A stretch of DNA of 9,131 nt from Cytophagaceae bacterium (GCA_027485075.1 JAIXRT010000021.1:1-9131); one strand, 5' to 3'; shown: positions 1 to 6,532, counted from the stretch's first letter. Program-made: numbers and translations. The notes: generated from the letters alone by a model not told the origin.

Positions 1-287
1 GGTGCACGGTCCATAATCATCCGCGTCACCCAATCCGAATGCTGGGCATACGCTTCAAAATCTCCCCGCAAGACAATGGCATCTGGACATAACTTCAAGG
101 CCATGCGCATCGGCATCGCGGAACGTACCCCAAACGCACGCGTCTCATAACTACAAGCTGCGACCACGCCACGGTCCGACAAGCCTCCCACGATCACGGG
201 TTTCCCCACGAGACGGGGATCTCGGAGTCGCTCGACGGAGACAAAGAACGAATCTAAGTCCATGTGCACAATGGCGCGATCTTGCAT
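1..287 (-). CDS. dinB: DNA polymerase IV (Y-family translesion polymerase), N-terminal part only
   Basis: This is a Y-family, error-prone DNA polymerase that copies past damaged bases in the cytoplasm. Only the first 95 codons are present, because the gene runs off the left edge. The ATG is at 287-285. The start reads MQDRAIVHMDLDSFFVSVER, the family's first catalytic motif: D10 corresponds to the metal-binding Asp, and the following SFF includes the usual steric-gate aromatic. Further on come the conserved GKPVIVGG block and the nucleotide-binding block SYETRAFGVRSAMPMRMALK. These match Pol IV rather than UmuC or ImuB, although the C-terminal little-finger domain that would settle this lies outside the window. 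It is divergent from an S24-type repressor, which suggests damage-inducible control. By hand count the visible part is about 56% G+C, clearly richer than the genes to its right. Confidence 0.93.
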   Translation of the reverse strand, partial: MQDRAIVHMDLDSFFVSVERLRDPRLVGKPVIVGGLSDRGVVAACSYETRAFGVRSAMPMRMALKLCPDAIVLRGDFEAYAQHSDWVTRMIMDRA

Positions 288-305
288 AAAATTGGTAGCT
301 ATTTG

Positions 306-363
306 GGTAATTCGAATACCTTTCGTAACTTCGATGAGTATACGATTAAATATTGGATACGAA
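306..363. promoter_or_regulatory. Candidate shared operator region between dinB and the S24 repressor
   Basis: The 108-bp divergent gap (288-395) contains several copies of one short element. On the plus strand ATACGA occurs at 340-345 and again at 357-362, exactly 17 bp apart. The inverted form TTCGTA lies at 322-327, giving TCGTA-N13-TACGA with the first plus-strand copy and TTCGTA-N30-TACGAA with the second. A near-palindrome, GGTAATTCGAATACC, lies at 306-320 around the perfect core ATTCGAAT (310-317). Clustered, oriented half-sites between a self-cleaving repressor and a polymerase gene are what an autoregulated SOS-type operator would look like. This is inference: no E. coli-type CTGT-N8-ACAG or Bacillus-type GAAC-N4-GTTC box is present, and no clean TAnnTTTG promoter element was found for either gene. 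Confidence 0.4.
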
Positions 364-395
364 TTTTATTCATTTTACTTAAATAAGCAAATCGC

Positions 396-1097
396 ATGAG
401 CACTTTTTTTAGTCAGAATTTACGTTTTTTACGCAGCAAGATGTCAGAGAAAACATCGCAAGAAAAACTGGCTGAATTAATCAACATTAAGAAGCCCACC
501 TTGGGCTCTTACGAATCCGGCAGAGCAGAACCTAAATATGCCGATCTCATCGAAATAGCTGAGTTTTTCAAGGTAGAGGTGGATGAATTACTCAAGGAAG
601 ATCTTTCCAAAAGACTTCCCGGGATGGCCAATAAGCCTAAGCTACGTATTTTAGCCACCACGGTAGATTCCAATAATGAGGAGAATATCGAGATGGTTCC
701 AGTGAAAGCTTTGGCAGGATATACCGCTTCCTACGACGACGTAGAATTCATTCAAGAATTACCCACCTTCCAAGTACCCTTCTTACCACGCGACAAAAAA
801 TACCGCGTGTTTCCCATTAAAGGGGAATCGATGTTGCCCTTGCAACCCGGCTCCCTTGTCTTCGCTGAATACGTGGAAGATTGGACCGCCATTAAAGACG
901 GGACCATCTGCATCGTGGTGACGCGTGAGGACGGCGTAGTATTAAAACAAGTCATTAATCACTTGGCAGATCGTAAAGTGCTAATACTTAACTCGACCAA
1001 TAAAACCTACGACCCTTACCCGATTCTCGGCTCTGAAATCCAAGAAATCTGGAAGTTCGCCGGGTATTTTCATAGTGATTTTCCGAATGCGGAATAG
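396..1097 (+). CDS. LexA-like transcriptional repressor: XRE helix-turn-helix plus S24 self-cleaving domain
   Basis: This 233-residue protein probably represses its own promoter and dinB until DNA damage triggers self-cleavage. Residues about 8-66 form an XRE/Cro-type helix-turn-helix, with TSQEKLAELINIKKPTLGSYE as its core, followed by a short linker. Residues about 100-228 form an S24/LexA-type peptidase domain. S145 in KGESMLPL is the predicted nucleophile and K184 in GVVLKQV the general base. A107-G108 in KALAGYTA is the predicted cleavage bond. The spacings (37 residues from bond to Ser, 39 from Ser to Lys) are close to those of E. coli LexA (about 35 and 37). The DNA-binding domain is of phage-repressor type, not the winged helix of classical LexA, so the name lexA is not given. 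A prophage repressor is the alternative, but no phage genes surround it and dinB is divergent. No Shine-Dalgarno sequence precedes the ATG. Confidence 0.9.
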   Translation: MSTFFSQNLRFLRSKMSEKTSQEKLAELINIKKPTLGSYESGRAEPKYADLIEIAEFFKVEVDELLKEDLSKRLPGMANKPKLRILATTVDSNNEENIEMVPVKALAGYTASYDDVEFIQELPTFQVPFLPRDKKYRVFPIKGESMLPLQPGSLVFAEYVEDWTAIKDGTICIVVTREDGVVLKQVINHLADRKVLILNSTNKTYDPYPILGSEIQEIWKFAGYFHSDFPNAE

Positions 1098-1133
1098 AGT
1101 CGTCAGTCGCTAGTCACTAGTCGCTAGTCAACT
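1098..1133. repeat. Heptanucleotide tandem repeat, AGTCRCT type
   Basis: Immediately after the repressor stop codon come four heptamers in register: AGTCGTC, AGTCGCT, AGTCACT and AGTCGCT (1098-1125), then a broken copy AGTCAACT (1126-1133). The array abuts a second array with the same 7-base period but a different unit. It is not a CRISPR: there are no spacers and the unit is too short. Its function is unknown. It could arise by slippage or act as a spacer or transcriptional element between the repressor and tex. Confidence 0.85.
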
Positions 1134-1160
1134 CTTACCTCTTACTTCTTACCTCTTACA
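1134..1160. repeat. Heptanucleotide tandem repeat, CTTACYT type, reaching the tex start
   Basis: The units CTTACCT, CTTACTT, CTTACCT and a final partial CTTACA run in register from 1134 to 1160 and stop one base before the ATG of tex at 1162. The strand bias is pronounced: the plus strand carries no G in this stretch. Because the array occupies the place of the ribosome-binding site and 5' leader of tex, a change in copy number could in principle alter tex expression. That idea is inference only. Confidence 0.85.
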
Positions 1161-1161
1161 T

Positions 1162-3258
1162 ATGTATTCCAAAATAGCCTCCAGCTTAGGTATTAATGAA
1201 ACCCAAGTTCGCAAAACCATCGAACTGCTCGATGAAGGCGCCACAATTCCCTTCATTTCCCGTTATCGAAAAGAAGCGACAGGAAGCTTAGATGAGGTAC
1301 AAGTAGCTCAAATTCGTGACATGCGTGATCAATTGGTGGAATTAGAAAAACGCAGAGAAGCCATCCTGAAATCACTCAAAGAATTAGATAAACTCAGCCC
1401 TGAACTCGAAAAAGCCGTACGCGGAGCTGAAACCCTTGCCAAACTCGAAGACATCTACCTTCCCTACAAACCCAAACGCAAAACTCGCGCCATGGCCGCA
1501 AGGGAAAAAGGACTACAGGCTTTGGCAGATAAACTATTCGAACAGCGCACGCTCGACCCAGAAGTCTTAGCCGCTGAATTCTTAGAAGACACAGAAGAAG
1601 CCCTAGCTGGAGCACGTGATATTTTGGCTGAAGAAATGATGGAAACGGCCGAAGTACGCGAAGAAGCACGCTACCTATTTGCCCGAAAAACCACCGTCAA
1701 ATCTACCGTAGCCAAAGGCAAACAAGAAGTTGGCATTAAATACAAAGACTATTTCGATTGGTCCGAATCCCTAGCGCAAGCACCTTCCCACCGAGTTTTA
1801 GCCCTATTTAGAGGAGAAAACGAAGGTGTTTTGAACTTAAACTTGACAGGCCCCGACCAAGAGGTACTCGATAAATTAGACCGGCGATTCATCAAAGGCA
1901 ATAACTCCTGCGCCCGACAAGTCACGCTCGCCATTCAAGATGGCTACAAACGGCTGCTCCTGCCCGCGATGGAAAACGAGATGCGGGCGGAAGTGAAGAA
2001 ACGTGCCGATGAGGAAGCGATTCGTGTCTTTGCAGAAAACATACGTCAATTATTATTAGCAGCTCCTCTTGGCCAAAAACGCGTACTTGCACTTGACCCA
2101 GGATTCCGTACTGGATGTAAATTAGTCTGCCTAGACGAACAAGGTACCCTACTCGATAATACAGCTGTCTTCCTGCATACAGGACCAGGACAAGCCCAAG
2201 AAGCAGCTCATACCATCAGCGCTTGGGTAAAGAAGTTTAAAGTTCAAGCCATTGCGATAGGAAACGGAACAGCGGGACGCGAAACAGAAGCCTTTGTACG
2301 GAACCTGAAACTGGAAGGAATCACCATCATCATGGTCAATGAAAGCGGCGCTTCCATCTATTCTGCCTCTGAAGCCGCGCGGGATGAATTCCCAGATAAA
2401 GATATCACGGTGCGTGGAGCGGTGTCCATCGGGCGTAGATTAATGGACCCTTTGGCTGAATTAGTTAAAATTGACCCGAAATCGATCGGCGTGGGACAAT
2501 ACCAACATGATGTTGACCAAAAGAAATTACAAGCCTCGCTTGACGATACGGTTATTTCTTGCGTAAACTCCGTGGGCGTTGAACTAAACACAGCCTCCAA
2601 ACAGATACTTTCCTATGTGTCTGGACTAGGTCCGCAACTTGCTCAAAACATCATCGACTACCGAACCAAAAATGGCCCCTTCATCAAGCGCTCAGATTTG
2701 AAAAAAGTAGCCCGATTAGGCGAGAAAGCATATGAACAAGCCGCTGCATTTTTGCGCATTCGCAACGCCAAAAATCCGTTGGACGCCAGTGCCGTTCATC
2801 CAGAACGCTACGAAATCGTAGAAAAAATGGCCAAAGATCTCAACTGTAAAGTGGCTGATTTATTAGCGAATGATTCCTTACGTAAGCAAATTCAGTTACA
2901 GAAATACGTCACTACGGAAGTGGGGATGCCTACTTTAACCGATATCCTGGCGGAACTAGCTAAACCAGGTCGTGACCCGCGTGAACAATTCGAGGCATTT
3001 GAATTTACTGAAGGCGTGAATGAGATCAAGGATTTACGGGTAGGAATGAAACTCCCAGGAATCGTAACGAACATTACCAATTTTGGTGCTTTTGTTGACA
3101 TTGGCGTACATCAAGACGGATTAGTCCACGTAAGCCAGCTGGCAGATAAATTCGTCAAAGACCCCAACGAAATTGTCAAAGTAGCGCAAAAAGTCATGGT
3201 TACCGTGACCGAGGTGGACGAAGCCCGTAAACGCATTGCGCTAAGCATGAAGAAATAA
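1162..3258 (+). CDS. tex: Tex-family transcription accessory / RNA-binding S1 protein
   Basis: Tex (YhgF in some genomes) is a conserved cytoplasmic nucleic-acid-binding protein implicated in transcription and RNA metabolism. The exact reaction is not established. The 698-residue length is slightly below the common 710-780. The N-terminal helical domain contains the family signature ATIPFISRYRKEATGSLDE near residues 28-46 and EDIYLPYKPKRKTRA near 96-110. A YqgF-type RNase-H-like domain spans about 307-435, opening with VLALDPGFRTGCK (D312). Helix-hairpin-helix segments lie at about 480-545, including VSGLGPQLAQNIIDYR. A C-terminal S1 domain covers about 624-697, with the typical GIVTNITNFGAFVDIG and GLVHVSQL. 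The ATG at 1162 gives the family N-terminus directly and follows a repeat array instead of a Shine-Dalgarno sequence. The gene appears intact and is followed by a strong terminator. Confidence 0.97.
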   Translation: MYSKIASSLGINETQVRKTIELLDEGATIPFISRYRKEATGSLDEVQVAQIRDMRDQLVELEKRREAILKSLKELDKLSPELEKAVRGAETLAKLEDIYLPYKPKRKTRAMAAREKGLQALADKLFEQRTLDPEVLAAEFLEDTEEALAGARDILAEEMMETAEVREEARYLFARKTTVKSTVAKGKQEVGIKYKDYFDWSESLAQAPSHRVLALFRGENEGVLNLNLTGPDQEVLDKLDRRFIKGNNSCARQVTLAIQDGYKRLLLPAMENEMRAEVKKRADEEAIRVFAENIRQLLLAAPLGQKRVLALDPGFRTGCKLVCLDEQGTLLDNTAVFLHTGPGQAQEAAHTISAWVKKFKVQAIAIGNGTAGRETEAFVRNLKLEGITIIMVNESGASIYSASEAARDEFPDKDITVRGAVSIGRRLMDPLAELVKIDPKSIGVGQYQHDVDQKKLQASLDDTVISCVNSVGVELNTASKQILSYVSGLGPQLAQNIIDYRTKNGPFIKRSDLKKVARLGEKAYEQAAAFLRIRNAKNPLDASAVHPERYEIVEKMAKDLNCKVADLLANDSLRKQIQLQKYVTTEVGMPTLTDILAELAKPGRDPREQFEAFEFTEGVNEIKDLRVGMKLPGIVTNITNFGAFVDIGVHQDGLVHVSQLADKFVKDPNEIVKVAQKVMVTVTEVDEARKRIALSMKK

Positions 3259-3259
3259 A

Positions 3260-3283
3260 AAAGGCCATCCGCGGATGGCCTTT
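3260..3283. terminator. Bidirectional intrinsic terminator between tex and the metal operon
   Basis: A perfect 24-bp palindrome has arms AAAGGCCATCCG (3260-3271) and its complement (3272-3283). It begins one base after the tex stop codon. A short run of Ts follows on the plus strand, and a longer T run follows on the minus strand. It lies between the ends of two convergent transcription units (tex stop 3256-3258, HMA gene stop 3290-3288), so a single hairpin can end both. Confidence 0.88.
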
Positions 3284-3287
3284 CGTT

Positions 3288-3602
3288 TTACTTTTTACAG
3301 CAATTCGGAAGTTTCTCGTAACTCTTTTTGACCGCTTTAACATCGTCGGCATCGTAGCCTGTTTCTGCAATCACTTGTTTGATTTTCGCTACATCAATTT
3401 TATCTGGATTGTAGACAACGGTGATGTTGGACTGATCCTCGAGATTCAAATCAGACTTTTCAATTCCTTTAGTCAATGCCAAATTCTTCTCGATGCGCTC
3501 CTTGCACATCTCACAAATAGCCGATGTTTTAATCTTTACGGTTTGTGTTGGTCCTGCCAATAACCCGAAAGGCAAGAGTAATAAGAATAAGATTTTTTTC
3601 AT
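3288..3602 (-). CDS. Exported heavy-metal-associated (HMA) domain protein
   Basis: This is a 104-residue small metal-binding protein, probably a periplasmic carrier or chaperone. Residues 1-17 are a signal peptide (MKKILFLLLLPFGLLAG). The rest is an HMA ferredoxin-like fold, VKIKTSAICEMCKERIEK, with the metal-binding pair C30 and C33, followed by the typical second half TVVYNPDKIDVAKIKQVIAETGYDAD in pieces. The C-terminus ends LPNCCKK, giving a second Cys pair at C101-C102. Copper is the usual ligand of CxxC HMA proteins, but Hg or others are possible. I chose the ATG at 3602. An in-frame ATG 18 bases upstream (3620) would overlap the previous gene by 14 bases and add six residues before the signal peptide. 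It is the last gene of the operon, four bases after the HMBD gene. Confidence 0.88.
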   Translation of the reverse strand: MKKILFLLLLPFGLLAGPTQTVKIKTSAICEMCKERIEKNLALTKGIEKSDLNLEDQSNITVVYNPDKIDVAKIKQVIAETGYDADDVKAVKKSYEKLPNCCKK

Positions 3603-3606
3603 GATT

Positions 3607-3807
3607 TTATTTTTTAACAACTTTCAAATCCATGGTACATGCAGGACACTTCCCTTTTTTCGCGTAAGTTTTAGCTCCTTCACACTTCATTGGACACTGA
3701 TACACTTCTTTTTTCTGTTCCGTCTTCGACTTTTTCGACTCTTGTGTTTGTGCAAATGTTCCAAACATCGCAAAAACCATTCCAGATACTAAGATGAACT
3801 TTTTCAT
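3607..3807 (-). CDS. Small exported protein with heavy-metal-binding domain (HMBD-like)
   Basis: This 66-residue protein begins with a signal peptide of about 20 residues (MKKFILVSGMVFAMFGTFAQ) and a lysine-rich linker. Residues 36-62 form one HMBD-type motif, YQCPMKCEGAKTYAKKGKC followed by PACTMDLK. C38, C42, C54 and C57, with M40 and M59, could bind a soft metal. The same motif family (CPM...GKCPxCxMDL) occurs at the ends of CusB-type efflux adaptors and P-type metal ATPases, but here it stands alone as a free periplasmic peptide. It lies 10 bases after the TonB receptor gene and four bases before the HMA gene, so all are probably on one transcript. A role as a metal buffer or donor is inferred from motif and context. 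Confidence 0.87.
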   Translation of the reverse strand: MKKFILVSGMVFAMFGTFAQTQESKKSKTEQKKEVYQCPMKCEGAKTYAKKGKCPACTMDLKVVKK

Positions 3808-3817
3808 AATATTTAAT

Positions 3818-6025
3818 TTAGTTGATTTTATAACGTAATCCTGTGTAAACCATGCGACCAGCTACAGGCCCCCAAACCATGGTCGCATCAAAACCCCTAG
3901 CAAATGGGTCAGCTGCACCCATGATGGGATTTACTTGTGTAAAATTAAATAGATTTTCTACGCCAACATACATTTCCCAATGTTTAAATTGACGTGTCAC
4001 CTGTCCATAAACCATCGAAAAGGCTGGTGCGTTCACCTCCGGTGCATCACCCGCATGCACATAGGCATTTGGAATTCTTCGCGGTCCACTCCACTGCCAA
4101 GTCAAATCAAACTTCCAAATATCATATTTAGTCGCATAAGCCAAGTTGACAAGCACACGATCCCGATTCAAAAATGGCTTCGACAAACGCCTTAAACCTC
4201 CAATTTCTGACAAATAATCAGATGCCACATTTTGAAAGCGATAGGCAGCTTTCCATTCCAAGCGCGGCAATGGGCTATAATTAAATTCAATTTGGGCACT
4301 TTTGGAATAGGAAGCTCCTGGGTTTGAGTACATACGAATCGCGTGAGCGATTTCCATGTCTACGATCCACTGATGCGTAAAATCAGTCTGGAAATAATCG
4401 AAAACGAGATTCGCTTTGCGATTGGCCAATTGGAATTCATGAGACAACGAAAATCCATAATTCCATGCCTCTTCTAATGGATTAAGATCACCGACTAATT
4501 TGATCGACCTCGCATTTGCCAAGAATCCCATATTTTCAGCCAACGGATTTACCCGGCGCCAGCCTTTGCCCACGGAGGCTCGCGCTAACCATATTGGCGT
4601 AATATCCCATTTGGCATGCACACGTGGTACCCATTTTGTTCCCAATTGATTGTGAAAATCAACGCGATTTCCGATTACCAAAGTAAACCGATTTGGTATT
4701 GTCCAGATATATTCACCGAAAAATCCCGGAACGAGTTCTCTTCGTGCATAGGTAGAATCAAGGTAACGTTCTTGGTAAGCATCATACAAAAAGCTAGAAC
4801 CTGCCTTCCAAGTATGATTCGTATTGTCAATGATGGATTGATAAATTAAATTACCAAATACACTTTGCTCACGACCCACATATTGCTTAAACGCAAAATA
4901 GGAATCGTTACGATGATCAGCAGCCGACAAAATAAGCCCCAACCCTTTCCAAGGTTTAGTTTGAAATAAGCGAGCTATTTTGGCAAAGCTCTCAAATCGC
5001 GAAGTTGCACTTCCAAAACCATACACAAAGTACCGATTAGATGTTTTTTCCTCGAAATTCATCTGTCCTGCCACACGTTGTTCGTGCAAATAGCCGCCCC
5101 CCCATTGCACCATCCACTTGTCACTTGCATACTTCCAACGATTCATCACATTGACCAAATTAAACAAAGGCAAATCCATAAATCCATCCTTATTTCCATC
5201 TAGTCGGGATACTTGTTGGGAATAATGTGTCAACAATGCTGTAGAAAGGTTACCATTAAACTTGTGCACGGCTTGTTGGTTTATCTCAAATCTCCCTTGC
5301 GAATTCCCATACGTATTCAAAAAATACACCTCAGACGTATCTGGCTTAACCAATTCCATGTTGATGGCTCCCGTCATCGACTCATACCCATTCACGACGG
5401 AACTTTGGCCTTTAGCCAAATCAATGGATCGAATCCATGTACCTGGAATGTAGTTCAATCCATACGTTGATTTTAAGCCACGAATTGAAGGAACATTTTC
5501 AACTTGCGTTTGCACATAGGTTCCAGAAAGGCCCAAAAGTGAAATTTGTTTCGCACCTGTAATGGCGTCTGTAAAATTGACAGATACACTTGCATTCGTC
5601 TCAAAACTTTCGGAGAGGTTACAACAAGCTGCTTTGGCCAACGTTTTCATCGTTAAAATTTCACGACTTTGAATAGATTGAACATCATGGCCACCGGGCG
5701 AAGCGACAACCTTCACCTCACCTAATTCCTTATTATTCGCCGTAAGATGCAAGTGAACAAATTGAGACTTTTCTACCCAGACAGAATCGGGAGCAAATCC
5801 GATGGCACGCACGATAAGCCAACCGGGAAACGTTCGAACCCGCAATTTAAACATACCATCCGCTCCAGTATTGGTGCCTAATTTATCAGCACTGTAGTAG
5901 ACAGTTGCACCTGGAATATCTTCCATGTTGCCCTGATCATCTAAGCTCATTACGCGTCCATTGAGCTCTTGGGCCCACAAAGGGAAACTAAAGAATAAAA
6001 TAATTATCAGGAATAATCGATTCAT
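3818..6025 (-). CDS. TonB-dependent outer-membrane receptor, probably metal-related
   Basis: This 735-residue outer-membrane beta-barrel would take up a substrate using TonB energy. A signal peptide (MNRLFLIIILFFSFPLWAQ) is followed by a carboxypeptidase-regulatory-like beta-sandwich, with GRV...IPGATVYYSADKLGTNTGADGMFKLRV at about residues 22-75. A plug domain spans about 106-226 (QISLLGLSGTYVQTQVENVP; NGYESMTGAINMEL). The barrel fills the remainder with regularly spaced aromatic strands, ending VYTGLRYKIN. At the start of the plug, AACCNLSESFETN carries an adjacent Cys pair (C134-C135). The substrate is not readable from sequence. The company of HMBD, HMA and Cys-rich exported proteins suggests a metal or metal complex. 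I prefer the ATG at 6025 because the signal peptide begins there. An in-frame ATG at 6043 adds six residues (MLNPIQ) and sits inside a small inverted repeat. Confidence 0.92.
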   Translation of the reverse strand: MNRLFLIIILFFSFPLWAQELNGRVMSLDDQGNMEDIPGATVYYSADKLGTNTGADGMFKLRVRTFPGWLIVRAIGFAPDSVWVEKSQFVHLHLTANNKELGEVKVVASPGGHDVQSIQSREILTMKTLAKAACCNLSESFETNASVSVNFTDAITGAKQISLLGLSGTYVQTQVENVPSIRGLKSTYGLNYIPGTWIRSIDLAKGQSSVVNGYESMTGAINMELVKPDTSEVYFLNTYGNSQGRFEINQQAVHKFNGNLSTALLTHYSQQVSRLDGNKDGFMDLPLFNLVNVMNRWKYASDKWMVQWGGGYLHEQRVAGQMNFEEKTSNRYFVYGFGSATSRFESFAKIARLFQTKPWKGLGLILSAADHRNDSYFAFKQYVGREQSVFGNLIYQSIIDNTNHTWKAGSSFLYDAYQERYLDSTYARRELVPGFFGEYIWTIPNRFTLVIGNRVDFHNQLGTKWVPRVHAKWDITPIWLARASVGKGWRRVNPLAENMGFLANARSIKLVGDLNPLEEAWNYGFSLSHEFQLANRKANLVFDYFQTDFTHQWIVDMEIAHAIRMYSNPGASYSKSAQIEFNYSPLPRLEWKAAYRFQNVASDYLSEIGGLRRLSKPFLNRDRVLVNLAYATKYDIWKFDLTWQWSGPRRIPNAYVHAGDAPEVNAPAFSMVYGQVTRQFKHWEMYVGVENLFNFTQVNPIMGAADPFARGFDATMVWGPVAGRMVYTGLRYKIN

Positions 6026-6042
6026 TTGAATAGGATTTAACA

Positions 6043-6059
6043 TAAAACAGCATGTTTTA
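6043..6059 (-). other. Small AT-rich inverted repeat ahead of the TonB receptor gene
   Basis: A 7-bp inverted repeat with a 3-base loop (TAAAACA-GCA-TGTTTTA on the plus strand) lies in the 51-base gap between the first and second genes of the metal operon. It overlaps the alternative upstream ATG at 6043. It is too weak and AT-rich to be a confident terminator. It might modulate read-through or initiation, or be chance. Confidence 0.3.
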
Positions 6060-6076
6060 AGAAGGTGTTAAATCGC

Positions 6077-6478
6077 CTAAATCAAATATACTTGAATGAT
6101 CGCTCGCTTGACAGAAGCGGGAGGTGAGAAATCGTTTGAAAATAAAGAGAAATCAGATTGTAAGGGAATACTTGCATCGAATACAGATGAGATGCTAACT
6201 GCTGGCTCTACACTAGCAAATTCAAAAGCAATCAATTTGAATTGTTGTTCCGCACTTAATTTAATCTGGTATTGATCATAGGTGCAGCAAGAAGCACGAG
6301 AGATCACATTGCGTGGAGCTGAATTCGTATTTTTACAACAGGAAACATGATTGCCCCACCCATATTTAACATTTCCAGTAAAAACACATGTAGCTGATTT
6401 CCAAGCAAGTCCTGTTTGGCCAAGTAAAAGCCAAAAAGCGAAAATAAAAACGAAAGATTTTTTCAATAGTTTCGTCAT
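6077..6478 (-). CDS. Small exported Cys-rich protein, HYC_CC_PP-like
   Basis: This is a 133-residue protein of unknown function. It has an N-terminal signal sequence or single membrane anchor (about residues 7-25, FVFIFAFWLLLGQTGLAW). A Cys/His cluster follows: C31, H44, C47-C48 and C64-C65. Near the C-terminus, FSPPASVKRA contains the Pro-Pro pair. The order His-x-x-Cys, Cys-Cys, Pro-Pro resembles the small Bacteroidota family named HYC_CC_PP, although the HYC motif itself is degenerate here (HVSC). It is the first gene of the metal operon, followed 51 bases later by the receptor's preferred start. The paired cysteines suggest metal binding or a disulfide-bonded periplasmic protein. Function is inferred from neighbours only. 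Confidence 0.75.
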   Translation of the reverse strand: MTKLLKKSFVFIFAFWLLLGQTGLAWKSATCVFTGNVKYGWGNHVSCCKNTNSAPRNVISRASCCTYDQYQIKLSAEQQFKLIAFEFASVEPAVSISSVFDASIPLQSDFSLFSNDFSPPASVKRAIIQVYLI

Positions 6479-6498
6479 GGGGACTTTAAAAACGGCAG

Positions 6499-6532
6499 GA
6501 AAATTACAAAAGGAATTGATAAGTTAAGTCAA
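6499..6532 (-). promoter_or_regulatory. Possible Bacteroidota-type promoter of the metal operon
   Basis: On the minus strand, TTG (6532-6530) is followed after 23 bases by TAATTTTC (6506-6499). This matches the Bacteroidota -33/-7 pattern TTG...TAnnTTTG with one mismatch and spacing at the long end. It would give a leader of roughly 15 bases before the ATG at 6478. In an AT-rich gap such matches are easily found by chance. Confidence 0.3.

Noticed and set aside
288..395. Classical LexA box
   Set aside because: Neither CTGT-N8-ACAG nor GAAC-N4-GTTC is present in the gap.
396..1097. Repressor as evidence of a prophage
   Set aside because: The XRE-S24 architecture is phage-like, but the neighbours (dinB, tex) are housekeeping genes and no phage structural, replication or integrase gene is visible.
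1098..1160. Short regularly spaced repeats that might suggest a CRISPR or attachment site
   Set aside because: Units are seven bases with no spacers between them, and no integrase or cas gene is nearby.
1394..3101. Several minus-strand open frames within tex
   Set aside because: All are shadows of the intact tex frame, which is supported by all its domains.
3493..3792. Plus-strand reading frame of 99 codons opposite the HMBD and HMA genes
   Set aside because: It lies antisense to two well-supported small exported proteins and its translation has no recognisable domain.
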